Source: Sinisalibacter aestuarii (GTDB taxonomy: Bacteria; Pseudomonadota; Alphaproteobacteria; Rhodobacterales; Rhodobacteraceae). Taken from it: a DNA stretch of 64,000 bases. This document shows positions 1 through 12,373 of the stretch, piece by piece (position 1 is the first letter of the stretch; the number at the start of each line of letters is the position of its first letter). The stretch covers positions 757,001 to 821,000 of the forward strand of contig NZ_BROH01000001.1 of the NCBI RefSeq assembly GCF_027923545.1. Direction: 5' to 3'. A model generated the notes under the pieces. It did no database searches. It was not told the DNA's origin and saw only the letters and a list, made by a program, of their open reading frames with translations. Both the position numbers and the translations under genes were made by a program.

Positions 1-58
1 CGCGCACGGCGATCTCGGCGCCGGGTTCGGCGAGGTGGGCAAGCGCTCCCTTTTTCAT
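1..58 (-). CDS. Possible 5' end of a gene running off the left edge
   Basis: Reading leftward from an ATG at position 58 gives an open frame starting MKKGALAHLAEPGAEIA that continues to the window edge without a stop. It would be divergent from the deacetylase gene that starts at 118. No clear Shine-Dalgarno sequence precedes it, and 19 residues are too few to recognise a family. It is listed only because the spacing and orientation are plausible. Confidence 0.3.
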   Translation of the reverse strand, partial: MKKGALAHLAEPGAEIAVR

Positions 59-117
59 GCCGCGACCATGCCCAATGGGGGTTGCGGGCGCAAGCCGGGC
101 CGGTCAGGGTGCGGCGC

Positions 118-1233
118 ATGAGACGAACCGGCTTTTTCTCCGATGAGCGGTGCTTCTGGCATTCCGGCGGCAATTACGCGGGCATGGTCCCGGTGGGCGG
201 GCTGGTGCAGCCCCTGGCGGCGGGCGGCCTGCCGGAAAACCCCGAGACGAAGCGCCGTCTGCGCAACCTCCTCGACGTGACCGGGCTGATCGCCGACCTC
301 GTGCCGCAAGGCGCCGCGCCCGCCAGCCGCGACGATCTCGAACGGGTCCATCCGCCCGGCTATCTCGACGCCTTCAAGGCGGCCTCCGATGCCGGTGGCG
401 GCGAGCTGGGCCTGCGCACTCCCTTTGGGCCGGGCGGCTACGAGATTGCCGCGCTCAGCGCCGGGCTGGCAAAAGCCGCGCTGTTCGCGGTGCTGAGGGG
501 CGAGCTCGACAATGCCTATGCCCTGTCGCGCCCGCCCGGCCATCACGCGCTGCCGGACTTCCCCAATGGCTTCTGCCTGATCAACAACATCGCCGTCGCC
601 ATCCGCGCCGCGCAATCCGGGGGGCTGGCCAAACGCATCGCCGTGCTGGACTGGGACGTGCATCACGGCAACGGCACCGAGGCGGTGTTCTACGACGATC
701 CGGACGTGCTCACCATCTCGATCCATCAGGAGCACAATTACCCGCTCGATACCGGCGAGATCGACAAGCGCGGCACCGGCGCCGGAGCGGGCGCCAACAT
801 GAATATTCCGCTGCCCCCCGGCGCGGGCCATGCCACCTGGCTCGAAGCGATGGAGCGGCTGGTGCTGCCCGCGATCCGCGCCCATGCGCCGGACGCGATC
901 GTGGTGGCCAGCGGCTACGATGCCGCCGCCGCCGATCCGCTGGCCCATATGCTCGCCCATGCCGCCACCTTCCGCGCGATGACGCGGCAGGTGCGCGAGC
1001 TGGCCGATGAGCTGTGCGGCGGCAAGCTGGTAGCGGTGCATGAGGGCGGCTATTCCGAATGGTATGTGCCGTTCTGCGGCCATGCGGTGCTGGAAGAGCT
1101 GTCCGGCAGCGCGATCACCGCCCCCGATCCGATGGAAGCCACCTACACCACCCGCCAGCCCAACGCGCGGATGCAGGCGGTGTTTTCCGACATCATCGGC
1201 GACTATGCGGCCTTTTTCGCCACGCCCGCTTGA
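118..1233 (+). CDS. Class II histone deacetylase / acetylpolyamine amidohydrolase-like protein
   Basis: This 371-residue protein belongs to the arginase/deacetylase fold and would remove acetyl groups from small amines or lysines using a metal ion. The family active site is visible: the HH pair in RPPGHHA (142-143), D180 and H182 in DWDVHHGNG, D268 in GYDAA, and the late EGGY tyrosine near 312. The start was set at ATG 118 (MRRTGFFSDERCFWH) because the FFSDE region is the usual family N-terminus and residues upstream look unrelated. A nitroreductase gene follows after about 50 bases on the same strand. The substrate cannot be told from sequence; acetylpolyamine is as likely as acetyl-lysine. 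Confidence 0.9.
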   Translation: MRRTGFFSDERCFWHSGGNYAGMVPVGGLVQPLAAGGLPENPETKRRLRNLLDVTGLIADLVPQGAAPASRDDLERVHPPGYLDAFKAASDAGGGELGLRTPFGPGGYEIAALSAGLAKAALFAVLRGELDNAYALSRPPGHHALPDFPNGFCLINNIAVAIRAAQSGGLAKRIAVLDWDVHHGNGTEAVFYDDPDVLTISIHQEHNYPLDTGEIDKRGTGAGAGANMNIPLPPGAGHATWLEAMERLVLPAIRAHAPDAIVVASGYDAAAADPLAHMLAHAATFRAMTRQVRELADELCGGKLVAVHEGGYSEWYVPFCGHAVLEELSGSAITAPDPMEATYTTRQPNARMQAVFSDIIGDYAAFFATPA

Positions 1234-1282
1234 TCTGATCCCCCCGCGCCCCGACATGAGGGGCGATGTAACGGAGAGTAAC

Positions 1283-1861
1283 ATGCCCGAGAAAAACCCG
1301 GCGGCGCTCGATTTTCTGCTCACCCGCCGCTCGCACCCGGCGAAGACCCTCACCACCCCGGTGCCGAGCCGCGATGAGTTGATGCCGATCCTCACCGCCG
1401 CCGCCCGCACGCCCGATCACGGCAAGCTGGAGCCCTGGCGCTTCCTGGTGCTGGAACGCGGCGCGCTGGAGCGGCTCGCCCATGAGGTGGAGTTGCGCGG
1501 CGCGGCGCGGGGCGAGGCGCCGGAACGGGTGCAGAAGGTCTACCGTCAGTTTGCCGATGCCCATCTCGTCGTCGCCGTGGTGCTCTCGCCCAAAGTATCG
1601 GAGAAGGTGCCGGAGATCGAACAGGTCTATTCCGCCGGCGCCGTCTGCCTTGCCATGCTCAATGCCGCGCTGGCCTCCGGCTGGGGGGCGAACTGGCTCT
1701 CCGGCTGGGCCTGCCATGACCGTGAATTCCTCGACGTGGCGCTGGGCCTCGCGCCGCAGGAGACGGTCGCCGGCTTCATCCATATCGGCACCGAAACCTC
1801 GCCGCCGCCCGAACGGCCGCGCCCGGATCTCGATGCCATCACCACATGGGTCAGCGCGTGA
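1283..1861 (+). CDS. Nitroreductase family FMN-dependent oxidoreductase
   Basis: This 192-residue protein has the nitroreductase layout. An N-terminal RRSHPAKTL segment contacts FMN phosphate, followed by AARTPDHGKLEPWRF, a pattern typical of the YdjA-like branch. A glycine-rich WGANWLSGW stretch lies in the second half. The family reduces nitro groups, quinones or flavins with NAD(P)H in the cytoplasm; the substrate here is unknown. The ATG at 1283 is preceded by a GGAGAG ribosome site. Its TGA overlaps the ATG of the EI24-like gene (TGATG at 1859-1863), so the two are probably co-translated. Confidence 0.88.
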   Translation: MPEKNPAALDFLLTRRSHPAKTLTTPVPSRDELMPILTAAARTPDHGKLEPWRFLVLERGALERLAHEVELRGAARGEAPERVQKVYRQFADAHLVVAVVLSPKVSEKVPEIEQVYSAGAVCLAMLNAALASGWGANWLSGWACHDREFLDVALGLAPQETVAGFIHIGTETSPPPERPRPDLDAITTWVSA

Positions 1862-2547
1862 TGCTCGGCGATTTTGCAAAAGCCCTCGGCCAGTTGACCG
1901 ATCCGCGCTTCCGCCGGGTGCTGCTCATGGGCCTTGGCCTCACCATCGCGCTGCTGGCCGGCGCGACGGTGCTGTTTGGCTGGGTGGTCGGCCTGTTCGT
2001 GCCGGATGTGGTCACGCTGCCCTTCTTCGGCGAGGTCAGCTGGCTCGATTCGGTGGCAAGCTGGGCCACGGTGCTGTTGATGATCGTGCTCTCGGTGGTG
2101 CTGATGGTGCCCGTCGCCGCCGCCTTCACCGGCATCTTCCTCGATGACGTGGCCGAGGCGGTGGAGGAAAAGCACTATCCCGGCCTCACGCCGGTCGGCA
2201 CCATCCCCCTGATGGATACGCTGCGCGACTCGATCTCGCTCATCGTTGTCACCATCGGCGTGAACCTTGTGGCGCTGATCCTGTTCTTCTTCGTCGGCCC
2301 GCTCGCGCCGGTGCTGTTCTGGGTGGTGAACGGCTATCTTCTGGGCCGTGAATTCTTCCAGTTGGCCGCCATGCGCCGCGAGGGGCGCGAGGGCGCCAAT
2401 GCGCTGCGCAGCCGTCATGCGGGGCAGATCTGGGTGGCGGGCACGCTGATGGCGGTGCCGCTCTCGGTGCCGCTCGTGAACCTGCTGATCCCGATCCTCG
2501 GAGCGGCGACCTTCACGCATATGTATCACCGCCTCGCCGGGCGGTGA
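1861..2547 (+). CDS. EI24 / CysZ-like domain membrane protein
   Basis: This 228-residue integral membrane protein has several long hydrophobic helices (about residues 22-45, 62-88, 128-155 and 195-220) and the GIFLDDVAEAVE motif typical of EI24-domain proteins, the family that includes the sulfate transporter CysZ. No sulfate-assimilation genes lie nearby, so sulfate transport is only one possibility. The start at 1861 overlaps the previous stop by one base; an upstream in-frame ATG at 1846 would add five residues and is less likely. It is the last gene of the three-gene run. Confidence 0.8.
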   Translation: MLGDFAKALGQLTDPRFRRVLLMGLGLTIALLAGATVLFGWVVGLFVPDVVTLPFFGEVSWLDSVASWATVLLMIVLSVVLMVPVAAAFTGIFLDDVAEAVEEKHYPGLTPVGTIPLMDTLRDSISLIVVTIGVNLVALILFFFVGPLAPVLFWVVNGYLLGREFFQLAAMRREGREGANALRSRHAGQIWVAGTLMAVPLSVPLVNLLIPILGAATFTHMYHRLAGR

Positions 2548-2573
2548 TCGCAGGCGGCGCCGGGCGGGTGCTG

Positions 2574-2855
2574 CTAGTTCGGCACCCGCTCGCCGAGCAC
2601 GCCGAGCCAGTCGAGATCCTCGACGGTGACCACATCCGACAGCACCAGCCAGGCGGCGATGCCCCAGAGCGGCACCGCCCAGAGCGTGGTGATCACCAGC
2701 GCGCGTTTGAGCCTGAAATCATGCGGAGCGCCTTCATGCGTGCCGGGCACCACATCGCCCACATCGCCCTGGGTGCGGGTCGAGACCTGGAGCACGATGA
2801 ACAGCGCGAGAAACCAGATGACGACGAACAGGACGATCCCGCCGGTGATCGACAT
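2574..2855 (-). CDS. DUF1467 family small membrane protein
   Basis: This 93-residue protein has two predicted transmembrane helices (about residues 4-24 and 48-72) separated by a short polar loop with a VVPGTHEGAP segment, the DUF1467 pattern of alphaproteobacteria. Its function is not known. The ATG at 2853-2855 overlaps the end of the methylmalonyl-CoA epimerase gene by one base, so the two share a transcript. In my experience this pairing is common in Rhodobacterales. Confidence 0.82.
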   Translation of the reverse strand: MSITGGIVLFVVIWFLALFIVLQVSTRTQGDVGDVVPGTHEGAPHDFRLKRALVITTLWAVPLWGIAAWLVLSDVVTVEDLDWLGVLGERVPN

Positions 2856-3259
2856 CAGACTTGCTCCAGTTCGATCAGGGTGCCGTTGAAATCCTTCGGA
2901 TGCAGGAACAGCACAGGCTTTCCGTGCGCGCCGATCTTGGGTTCGCCGGTGCCGAGCACGCGCGCGCCCTGATCCTTCAGCTTGTCGCGCGCGGCAAGGA
3001 TATCGTCGACCTCGTAGCAGACATGGTGGATGCCGCCCGAGGGGTTCTTGTCGAGAAAGCCCTGGATCGGCGAGCCTTCGCCGAGCGGGTAGAGCAGTTC
3101 GATCTTGGTGTTGGGCAGGGTGATGAAAACCACGGTGACGCCGTGATCGGGCTCGTCCTGCGGCGCGCCCACATCGGCGCCCAGCGTGTCGCGGTATTGC
3201 GCGGCAGCGGCTTCGAGGTCGGGCACTGCGATGGCAACGTGGTTGAGCCGTCCGATCAT
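2855..3259 (-). CDS. mce: Methylmalonyl-CoA epimerase
   Basis: This 134-residue single-domain glyoxalase/VOC-fold enzyme interconverts (2R)- and (2S)-methylmalonyl-CoA, between propionyl-CoA carboxylase and the B12-dependent mutase. The diagnostic features are RLNHVAIAVPDLEAA with the first metal histidine near residue 6, the IELLYPLGEGSPI segment, GIHHVCYEVDD with a second metal histidine, and the C-terminal metal glutamate in LIELEQV. The start is ATG 3259 because homology begins at MIGRLNHVAI; the frame is open much further upstream. Its presence fits the cobalamin genes elsewhere in the window. Confidence 0.95.
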   Translation of the reverse strand: MIGRLNHVAIAVPDLEAAAAQYRDTLGADVGAPQDEPDHGVTVVFITLPNTKIELLYPLGEGSPIQGFLDKNPSGGIHHVCYEVDDILAARDKLKDQGARVLGTGEPKIGAHGKPVLFLHPKDFNGTLIELEQV

Positions 3260-3391
3260 CCTGTCTCTCTCCCCTGACATTCTGGCCCGCTTATGCCCGT
3301 CCGCCGGGGGCGGCGCAATAGCGGGGCAGGGCGGCGTTAACCGGCTGTTAGGCAGTTTCGTGTTTGGCTCCGAAGCGAAAGGAGACCGCAT

Positions 3392-4093
3392 ATGAGCGAT
3401 GACCCGCGCCGCTACCATCCTCACCGCGCCGCCACGGCGGATCGCCCGCTTCAGGGCATGACCGTGCTCGTGGTGGAAGACAGCCGCTTCGCCTCCGAGG
3501 CGATCCGGCTTTTATGCCAGCGTTCCGGCGCCCGTATCCGGCGGGCCGACACTCTGGCCGCCGCGCATCGGCACCTTGCCGTCTACCGGCCCAATATCGT
3601 GATCGCCGATATCGGCCTGCCCGACGGCACCGGCGCCGAGCTTCTCGCGGAACTGGCCGCCGCCGCGCCCCGGCTCGACGTGCTGATCGGGATGAGCGGC
3701 GATCCCGCGCTTGAGGCCACCGCCTTGGCCGCCGGGGCCGATGGCTTTCTCGCCAAGCCGGTGGAAAGCCTCGCGCTGTTTCAGCAGGCCATCCTTGCCC
3801 ATCTGCCGGCGGGGGAGGGGCCACGCGGCCCGCGCGCCCTGCCGAACGAGACGGTGCGGCCGGACCGGCTGGCTTTGGAAGACGATCTTGTCCATGCCGC
3901 CGAGATCATCGGCGATGACCGGCGCCCGCTCGCATACGTGGCGCAGTTTCTCGGCGCGGTCGCCCGCAGCGCGCATGATACGGCACTGGAGGCGGCGGCC
4001 CGACGGCTGGCCGAGGCCGGGCCGGCCAGCGCGGAACGGGCCAGGATCGCCGGGCTGGTGAATGACAGGCTGGCAGGGCTGCGCGCCGGTTGA
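3392..4093 (+). CDS. Response regulator receiver-domain protein with unassigned C-terminus
   Basis: This 233-residue protein has one receiver domain (about residues 23-140). MTVLVVEDS supplies the acidic pocket, VIADIGLPDG the phospho-acceptor aspartate near residue 72, MSGDP the switch serine, and FLAKPVE the conserved lysine. Residues 150-233 are helical and alanine-rich and do not match a DNA-binding or enzymatic output domain that I recognise. No histidine kinase lies beside it. An AAAGGAG ribosome site precedes ATG 3392. It is probably a partner of a kinase elsewhere in the genome. Confidence 0.85.
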   Translation: MSDDPRRYHPHRAATADRPLQGMTVLVVEDSRFASEAIRLLCQRSGARIRRADTLAAAHRHLAVYRPNIVIADIGLPDGTGAELLAELAAAAPRLDVLIGMSGDPALEATALAAGADGFLAKPVESLALFQQAILAHLPAGEGPRGPRALPNETVRPDRLALEDDLVHAAEIIGDDRRPLAYVAQFLGAVARSAHDTALEAAARRLAEAGPASAERARIAGLVNDRLAGLRAG

Positions 4094-4096
4094 CGC

Positions 4097-4816
4097 TCAG
4101 CCGCGCAGGGCCGGGTCTTCGGCAACGCGCACCAGCCGGGTGAGATCGCCCAGCCGCTCTTTCTGCCGGCCCTCAGCGTCGAAGTTCGAGGGGCTCAGCC
4201 AGGCGGTGAAGGCTTCTTTCAGCGCCGGCCATTCGCCGTCGATGGCCGCGAACCAGGCGGTGTCGCGGTTGCGCCCCTTCACCACCGCGGCCTGGCGAAA
4301 GATGCCCTCATAGCTCAGGCCCAGCCGCCCGGCGGCCCGGCGCGAGGGCAGGTTGCGGGCATCGCATTTCCACTCATAGCGGCGATAGCCCGCCTCGAAG
4401 GCCCATTGCATCATCAAAAACATCGCTTCGGTCGCGGCGCGGCTGCGTTGCAGGGCGGGCGCGAAATTGATGTGCCCCACCTCGATCGACCCGGCCTCGG
4501 GGCTGATGCGCAGATAGCTCGCCACCCCCTCCCAATGCCCGCTCTCGCGGTTGCGGATCGCGTAGAAAAACGGATCGTCCCCCGCCGAAACCTCGCGCAC
4601 CCAGCGGTGATAGGACGAGGCCGAGGCGAAAGGGCCATAGGGCAGAAAATCCCAGATCGCGTCCGAGGCGATATTGGCCTTGAACAGCTCGGCGGCGTGG
4701 GTCTCGGCCCGCAGCGGCTGAAGCTCGGCATAGTGCCCGCGCAGGCTCGCCGCCCCGGGCCGGGGCGGCGCTGTCCAGCCGGGGATCCTGGCCCCGATAT
4801 CCCTTGTTTCCCGCAT
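4097..4816 (-). CDS. GNAT family N-acetyltransferase (RimJ/RimL type)
   Basis: This 239-residue protein has the RimJ/RimL acetyltransferase pattern: an N-terminal region of about 40 residues, then LRAETHAAELFKAN, IWDFLPYGPF, and acetyl-CoA-binding signatures around IEVGHINFAPALQRSRAATEAMFLMM and RRYEWKCDARNLPSRRAAGRLG. The substrate is unknown and may be a protein N-terminus or a small amine. It is convergent with the response-regulator gene, with three bases between the stops. No co-transcribed partner is evident. Confidence 0.85.
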   Translation of the reverse strand: MRETRDIGARIPGWTAPPRPGAASLRGHYAELQPLRAETHAAELFKANIASDAIWDFLPYGPFASASSYHRWVREVSAGDDPFFYAIRNRESGHWEGVASYLRISPEAGSIEVGHINFAPALQRSRAATEAMFLMMQWAFEAGYRRYEWKCDARNLPSRRAAGRLGLSYEGIFRQAAVVKGRNRDTAWFAAIDGEWPALKEAFTAWLSPSNFDAEGRQKERLGDLTRLVRVAEDPALRG

Positions 4817-5007
4817 GGTTACCCTTCGCTGTCACCTGTTTCCCTCTTACGTCGCGTTGCCACGCCCGTCACGGGAAATCCCCCAAAGGGGTCCGGTTCT
4901 GGCCCGCCCGTTCCGCAATCGCGCCCCATTTTCAGGGCAAAACTGGTCCACTGCGTTGTGCAGAAGTGAAAGCGCCGGCATTCCCCCGGCTCAAGTGGAG
5001 AGTGCGT

Positions 5008-5196
5008 ATGTGGTTCAGATTTAACCGTTTTGCAAAGGCCGAGGACGGTAACGCCGTCATCGACTGGATTGTCCTGATGTCAGGCGTGGTCCTGATGGCG
5101 ATCTCGGTTGTGATCACGATCACATCGAACGTACACACGATCACCGATGACACGATGGAACGTGTCGAGCAGATGGAAGATTTCCGTCCGGCCTGA
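5008..5196 (+). CDS. Orphan Flp/Fap pilin-like small protein
   Basis: This 62-residue protein has a short positively charged leader, a glycine after AED, and one hydrophobic helix (about residues 20-45). The pattern FAKAEDGNAVIDWIVLMSG resembles the Flp type IVb pilin start, in which prepilin peptidase cuts after the glycine; an acidic residue (D rather than the usual E) sits at +5. A GTGGAGAG ribosome site precedes ATG 5008. No tad/cpa pilus-assembly genes lie nearby, so its role is unclear. A strong terminator follows at 5224. Confidence 0.7.
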   Translation: MWFRFNRFAKAEDGNAVIDWIVLMSGVVLMAISVVITITSNVHTITDDTMERVEQMEDFRPA

Positions 5197-5223
5197 CCGG
5201 TACTTCCCAGTGGGCCGTTCCGG

Positions 5224-5256
5224 GGCGGTGCGCTTGGCAGAGCGCACCGCCATTTT
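5224..5256 (+). terminator. Rho-independent terminator after the pilin-like gene
   Basis: An 11-bp perfect stem (GGCGGTGCGCT pairing with AGCGCACCGCC, loop TGGCAG) is followed by ATTTTCATT. It lies 28 bases after the pilin-like stop and 12 bases before the aspS stop on the other strand, so it may serve both directions. Confidence 0.75.
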
Positions 5257-5267
5257 CATTCCCGCGT

Positions 5268-7067
5268 CTAGGCTTCGGGTTCGATCACCCGCAAATGCAG
5301 ATCGCGAAGCTGGGCGTTGTCGGGCACCGACGGGGCGCCCATCATCAGATCTTCCGCGCGCTGCGTCATCGGGAAGAGCATCACCTCGCGGATGTTCTCT
5401 TCCTCCGCCAGCAACATCACGATCCGGTCGATCCCCGCCGCGCAGCCGCCATGCGGGGGTGCGCCGAAATGGAAGGCGTTGACCATGCCGCCAAAGCGCC
5501 GACGCACCTCGTCCTCGCCATAGCCGGCGATCTCGAACGCCTTGAACATGATTTCGAGCTTGTGGTTGCGGATCGCGCCCGAAAGGATCTCGGCGCCGTT
5601 GCAGGCAAGGTCGTACTGGTAGCCGAGCACCGCCAGCGGATCGCCCTCCAGCGCCTCCATCCCGCCCTGCGGCATCGAGAACGGGTTATGCTCGAAGTCG
5701 ATCTCGCCGCTCTCCTCGTCCTGCTCGAAGATCGGAAAATCCACGATCCAGGCAAAGGCGAAGCGGGCGCGCCAGGTCTCGTCTTCCGGGTCTTTCGGGG
5801 TCTCGGCCCAGATCACGTCGCGCGCCAGCCCGGCGACGCGCTGGAAGCTCTTGGGCTTGCCGCCAAGGAAGAAGGCGGCATCGCCGACGCCAAGGCCAAG
5901 CTGCTGGCGGATCGCTTCGGTGCGCTCGGGGCCGATATTCTTGGCGAGCGGGCCGGCGGCTTCCATGCCGTCGTCGCCATCGCGCCAGAAGATATACCCC
6001 ATCCCCGGCAAGCCCTCTTTCTGGGCAAACGAGTTCATCCGGTCGCAGAATTTACGGCTGCCGCCCTTCGGCGCCGGGATGGCGCGCACCTCATTGCCCT
6101 CGGTCTCCAGCAGCTTGGCGAAGATCGCAAAGCCCGAGCCGCGGAAATGCTCGCTCACGTCCTGCATCTTGATCGGATTGCGCAGGTCGGGCTTGTCGGT
6201 GCCATACCACAAAGCCGAGTCGCGGTAGGAGATCAGCGGCCAGTCGGCATAGGCATCGACCTTGCGCGCGCCGGCGAATTCCTCGAACACGCCCTGCAGC
6301 ACCGGCCCGACCGTGTCGAACACGTCCTGCTGCTCGACGAAGCTCATCTCCATGTCGAGCTGGTAGAAGTCGGTGGGCGAGCGGTCGGAGCGCGGGTCTT
6401 CGTCGCGGAAGCAGGGCGCGATCTGGAAATACTTGTCGAAGCCCGACACCATCAGAAGCTGTTTGAACTGCTGCGGCGCCTGCGGCAACGCGTAGAACTT
6501 GCCCGGATGCAGGCGGCTCGGCACCAGAAAGTCGCGCGCGCCCTCGGGGCTGGACGCGGTGATGATCGGCGTCTGGTATTCGCGGAAATCCCGCGCCCAC
6601 ATCCGCTTGCGCATCGAGGCAACGACATCGGAGCGCAGCTTCATGTTTTCCTGCATCTTCTCGCGGCGCAGGTCGAGGTAGCGGTATTTCAGCCGCGTCT
6701 CTTCGGGGTATTCCTGATCGCCGAACACCATCAGCGGCAGCTCGTCCGCCGCGCCCAGCACTTCCATGTCCTGAATGAACACTTCGATCTCGCCGGTGGG
6801 CAGCTTGTCGTTGACCAGGCTCTCGTCGCGCGCGAGCACCTTGCCGTCAATCCGGATCACCCATTCCGAGCGCACCTTTTCCACCTCGTTGAACACCGGG
6901 CTGTCGGGATCGGCGAGCACCTGGGTCACGCCGTAATGGTCGCGCAGGTCGATGAACAGCACGCCGCCATGATCGCGGACGCGATGGACCCAGCCCGACA
7001 GGCGAACGATATCGCCCACTTGTGTCTTGCGGAGGTCAGCGCAGGTGTGGCTGCGGAAGCTGTGCAT
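5268..7067 (-). CDS. aspS: Aspartate--tRNA ligase
   Basis: This 599-residue class IIb aminoacyl-tRNA synthetase charges tRNA-Asp, and possibly also tRNA-Asn in this lineage. An N-terminal OB-fold anticodon-binding domain (about 1-110, with [19 protein letters not shown]) is followed by the catalytic core. Motif 2 is visible as [19 protein letters not shown], the bacterial GAD insertion follows, and the C-terminal motif 3 reads GIDRIVMLL. The start was set at ATG 7067 (MHSFRSHTC), where homology begins, not at the upstream in-frame codons. Length is normal for the bacterial type. Confidence 0.97.
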   Translation of the reverse strand: MHSFRSHTCADLRKTQVGDIVRLSGWVHRVRDHGGVLFIDLRDHYGVTQVLADPDSPVFNEVEKVRSEWVIRIDGKVLARDESLVNDKLPTGEIEVFIQDMEVLGAADELPLMVFGDQEYPEETRLKYRYLDLRREKMQENMKLRSDVVASMRKRMWARDFREYQTPIITASSPEGARDFLVPSRLHPGKFYALPQAPQQFKQLLMVSGFDKYFQIAPCFRDEDPRSDRSPTDFYQLDMEMSFVEQQDVFDTVGPVLQGVFEEFAGARKVDAYADWPLISYRDSALWYGTDKPDLRNPIKMQDVSEHFRGSGFAIFAKLLETEGNEVRAIPAPKGGSRKFCDRMNSFAQKEGLPGMGYIFWRDGDDGMEAAGPLAKNIGPERTEAIRQQLGLGVGDAAFFLGGKPKSFQRVAGLARDVIWAETPKDPEDETWRARFAFAWIVDFPIFEQDEESGEIDFEHNPFSMPQGGMEALEGDPLAVLGYQYDLACNGAEILSGAIRNHKLEIMFKAFEIAGYGEDEVRRRFGGMVNAFHFGAPPHGGCAAGIDRIVMLLAEEENIREVMLFPMTQRAEDLMMGAPSVPDNAQLRDLHLRVIEPEA

Positions 7068-7297
7068 GATCGTCCCCTGAGGTGCGTGTTTCATCCGCGC
7101 CGATACAGCCTGCGCTGGGCGGGAAGTCAAGCCCGCGACCCCGGCTCAGCGGTGGAATCGACAGCCTTGACAGGAAAAAATCCTTTACAGCGGCCCCCTG
7201 ACCGAAACACAATTGTATGGAAAGGCATACCGATGGCGCTGCGCTACCCGGCGGGTGGGGCGGATGCCGCGGTGGAAGATTGGCGTAGGGGGTCGCC

Positions 7298-8521
7298 ATG
7301 TGGACAACGTTACTCGACAAGTTGCTCGCGCATATCGTGCGGGCCGGCACACTCAGGCTGACCCTGCCTGACGGCACAACCCGAACCTACGGATCCGGCG
7401 CGCCGGAACTGGCGCTTACCGTGCGCGATCCGGCACTGGCTGCCCGGGTGATCGTCAACCCGTCGCTCGCGGTTGGCGAGGCGTATATGAACGAGGGGAT
7501 CGAGATCGAAAACGACGATCTGCGCGCCTTCTTCCGCTTCATGATCCCCAATATCAACGCCGCCGGTTCGCCCTGGTTCCAGCGCCCGCTGGACGCAACG
7601 CGCCAGCTCGTGCGCCGGTTCCGCCAGTTCGCGCCGGTGGGCAAGGCGCAGGCCAATGTGGCCCATCACTACGATCTGTCGCGCGAGCTGTACGATCTCT
7701 TCCTGGATGAAGACCGGCAATATTCCTGCGCCTATTTCGCGCGGGACGGGATGACGCTGGAGGAAGCCCAGGCCGCCAAGAAGCACCATATCGCCCGCAA
7801 GCTGCAGATCGAGCCGGGGATGCGCGTGCTCGATATCGGCTGCGGCTGGGGCGGCATGGGGCTGACGCTGGCGCGCGATTACGGCGCCGAGGTGGTGGGG
7901 GTGACGCTCTCGAAGGAGCAGCACGCGCTGGCGATGGGCCGGGTGCGCGCGGCGGGGCTTGAGGGCAAGGTCGATTTCCGCCTGACCGATTACCGCAACG
8001 TAACCGAAACGTTTGACCGGATCGTCTCGGTCGGCATGTTCGAACATGTCGGCGTGCCGCATTACAACGAGTATTTCAGCTTCGTGAACAACGCGCTGAA
8101 GGAAGACGGGCTCGCCCTGATCCACACCATCGGCCATGTCGGCCCGGCGAACGAGGCCGATAGCTGGATCACCAAATATATCTTCCCCGGCGGCTACACC
8201 CCGGCGCTGAGCGAGATGCAGAAGGCGATCGACAAGCAATGCCTGGTGACCTGCGATGTCGAGGCGCTGCGTATCCACTATGCCAAGACGCTCGGCGCCT
8301 GGCACGATCGCTTCATGGCCCATGTCGACAAGGCCCGTATGCTTTATGACGAGCGCTTCGTGCGGATGTGGCGCTGGTATCTGCTGTCGATGGAGGCATC
8401 GTTTTCGGTGGGCACGCTGCTGGTCTATCAGGTGCAGCTCGGCAAACAGCTCGACGCCGCGCCGATCACCCGCGATTATCTGTATGAGGCCGAGATGGTC
8501 CGGGCTGAAGCGGCGCAATAG
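7298..8521 (+). CDS. cfa: Cyclopropane-fatty-acyl-phospholipid synthase family methyltransferase
   Basis: This 407-residue SAM-dependent enzyme would methylenate unsaturated acyl chains of membrane phospholipids. An N-terminal lipid-binding region is followed by NVAHHYDLSRELYDLFLD, the SAM-binding motif VLDIGCGWGGMGL (near residue 180), and FDRIVSVGMFEHVGVPHY, all typical of Cfa. Rhodobacteraceae often carry several Cfa-like paralogues, so the exact lipid product is uncertain. A GGGGG stretch precedes ATG 7298. It is divergent from aspS across a 230-base gap in which I see no assignable element beyond scattered -35-like hexamers. Confidence 0.92.
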   Translation: MWTTLLDKLLAHIVRAGTLRLTLPDGTTRTYGSGAPELALTVRDPALAARVIVNPSLAVGEAYMNEGIEIENDDLRAFFRFMIPNINAAGSPWFQRPLDATRQLVRRFRQFAPVGKAQANVAHHYDLSRELYDLFLDEDRQYSCAYFARDGMTLEEAQAAKKHHIARKLQIEPGMRVLDIGCGWGGMGLTLARDYGAEVVGVTLSKEQHALAMGRVRAAGLEGKVDFRLTDYRNVTETFDRIVSVGMFEHVGVPHYNEYFSFVNNALKEDGLALIHTIGHVGPANEADSWITKYIFPGGYTPALSEMQKAIDKQCLVTCDVEALRIHYAKTLGAWHDRFMAHVDKARMLYDERFVRMWRWYLLSMEASFSVGTLLVYQVQLGKQLDAAPITRDYLYEAEMVRAEAAQ

Positions 8522-8838
8522 CGGATCCGGTGGCGGCTGTTCGGTGCGGGCGCCGGCATGGCGGGGTCGGCTGGTGAGCGATGCGTTAACCCGAGGACCG
8601 GGAGAGCGGCGATTGCGCCATAATGCATTGACCTTTCGGCGGAACGGCTGAGGCCCGGACTCCGGAAATCCGGATTTCCGGAGTCACCGCCGCCGCGATC
8701 CCGCCCCGCCCGGTCCGACCGCCGCCCGCCTGCCGCAGATCAAGCCTTGCGCCCAACGCCTCAATCCCTATAACCCACGACAATTTGCGCGCACCGGGGA
8801 ATCCCCGGCCCGCACAACCGCTGCCAAGGGGTGCCGAG
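8522..8838. other. 317-base intergenic region with a perfect palindrome
   Basis: No convincing coding frame is present. The one clear structure is the 28-bp palindrome at 8658-8685, described separately. Promoter elements for carB should lie here, but no pair of hexamers stands out. Confidence 0.5.
8658..8685. repeat. 28-bp perfect palindrome, copy 1 of a dispersed repeat
   Basis: The half-site GACTCCGGAAATCC at 8658-8671 is repeated exactly as its reverse complement to 8685. The inner 26 bp recur unchanged at 56767-56792. Both outer ends here form GANTC, the CcrM methylation site. A terminator, a protein-binding site or a REP-like element are all possible. Confidence 0.85.
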
Positions 8839-12171
<3,333 letters not shown>

Positions 12172-12315
12172 AAACCACCCCCCGCCTGCATCGGCCCGGC
12201 TTCCCGCAACGCCCTGCCACGACATGCCAGACGCGCCATGGGTTTGTGCGAGACGCGCCCGGAAAATTGTGGGCGCGGTGGCTGGTCGATGTCACCTGCG
12301 GCGATTACCCCGAGC

Positions 12316-12344
12316 TTGCGCGAAACCATCTATGGTTGTGTAAT
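12316..12344 (+). promoter_or_regulatory. Putative sigma70-type promoter for the PD-(D/E)XK gene
   Basis: TTGCGC (12316-12321) and TGTAAT (12339-12344) are separated by exactly 17 bases and lie 30 bases upstream of ATG 12374, which has a GGGGGGAGAAA ribosome site. This is among the better promoter matches I saw in the window. Confidence 0.55.
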
Positions 12345-12373
12345 GCCCCTGTAGGTAGGGGGGAGAAACGGCC

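Noticed and set aside
7167-7218. Promoter pair upstream of cfa starting at TTGACA
   Set aside because: A good -35-like hexamer is present, but no -10 lies at 16-18 bases; the nearest options have wrong spacing.
5295-7361. 688-residue plus-strand ORF opposite aspS
   Set aside because: Its composition and position show that it is the complement of aspS codons.
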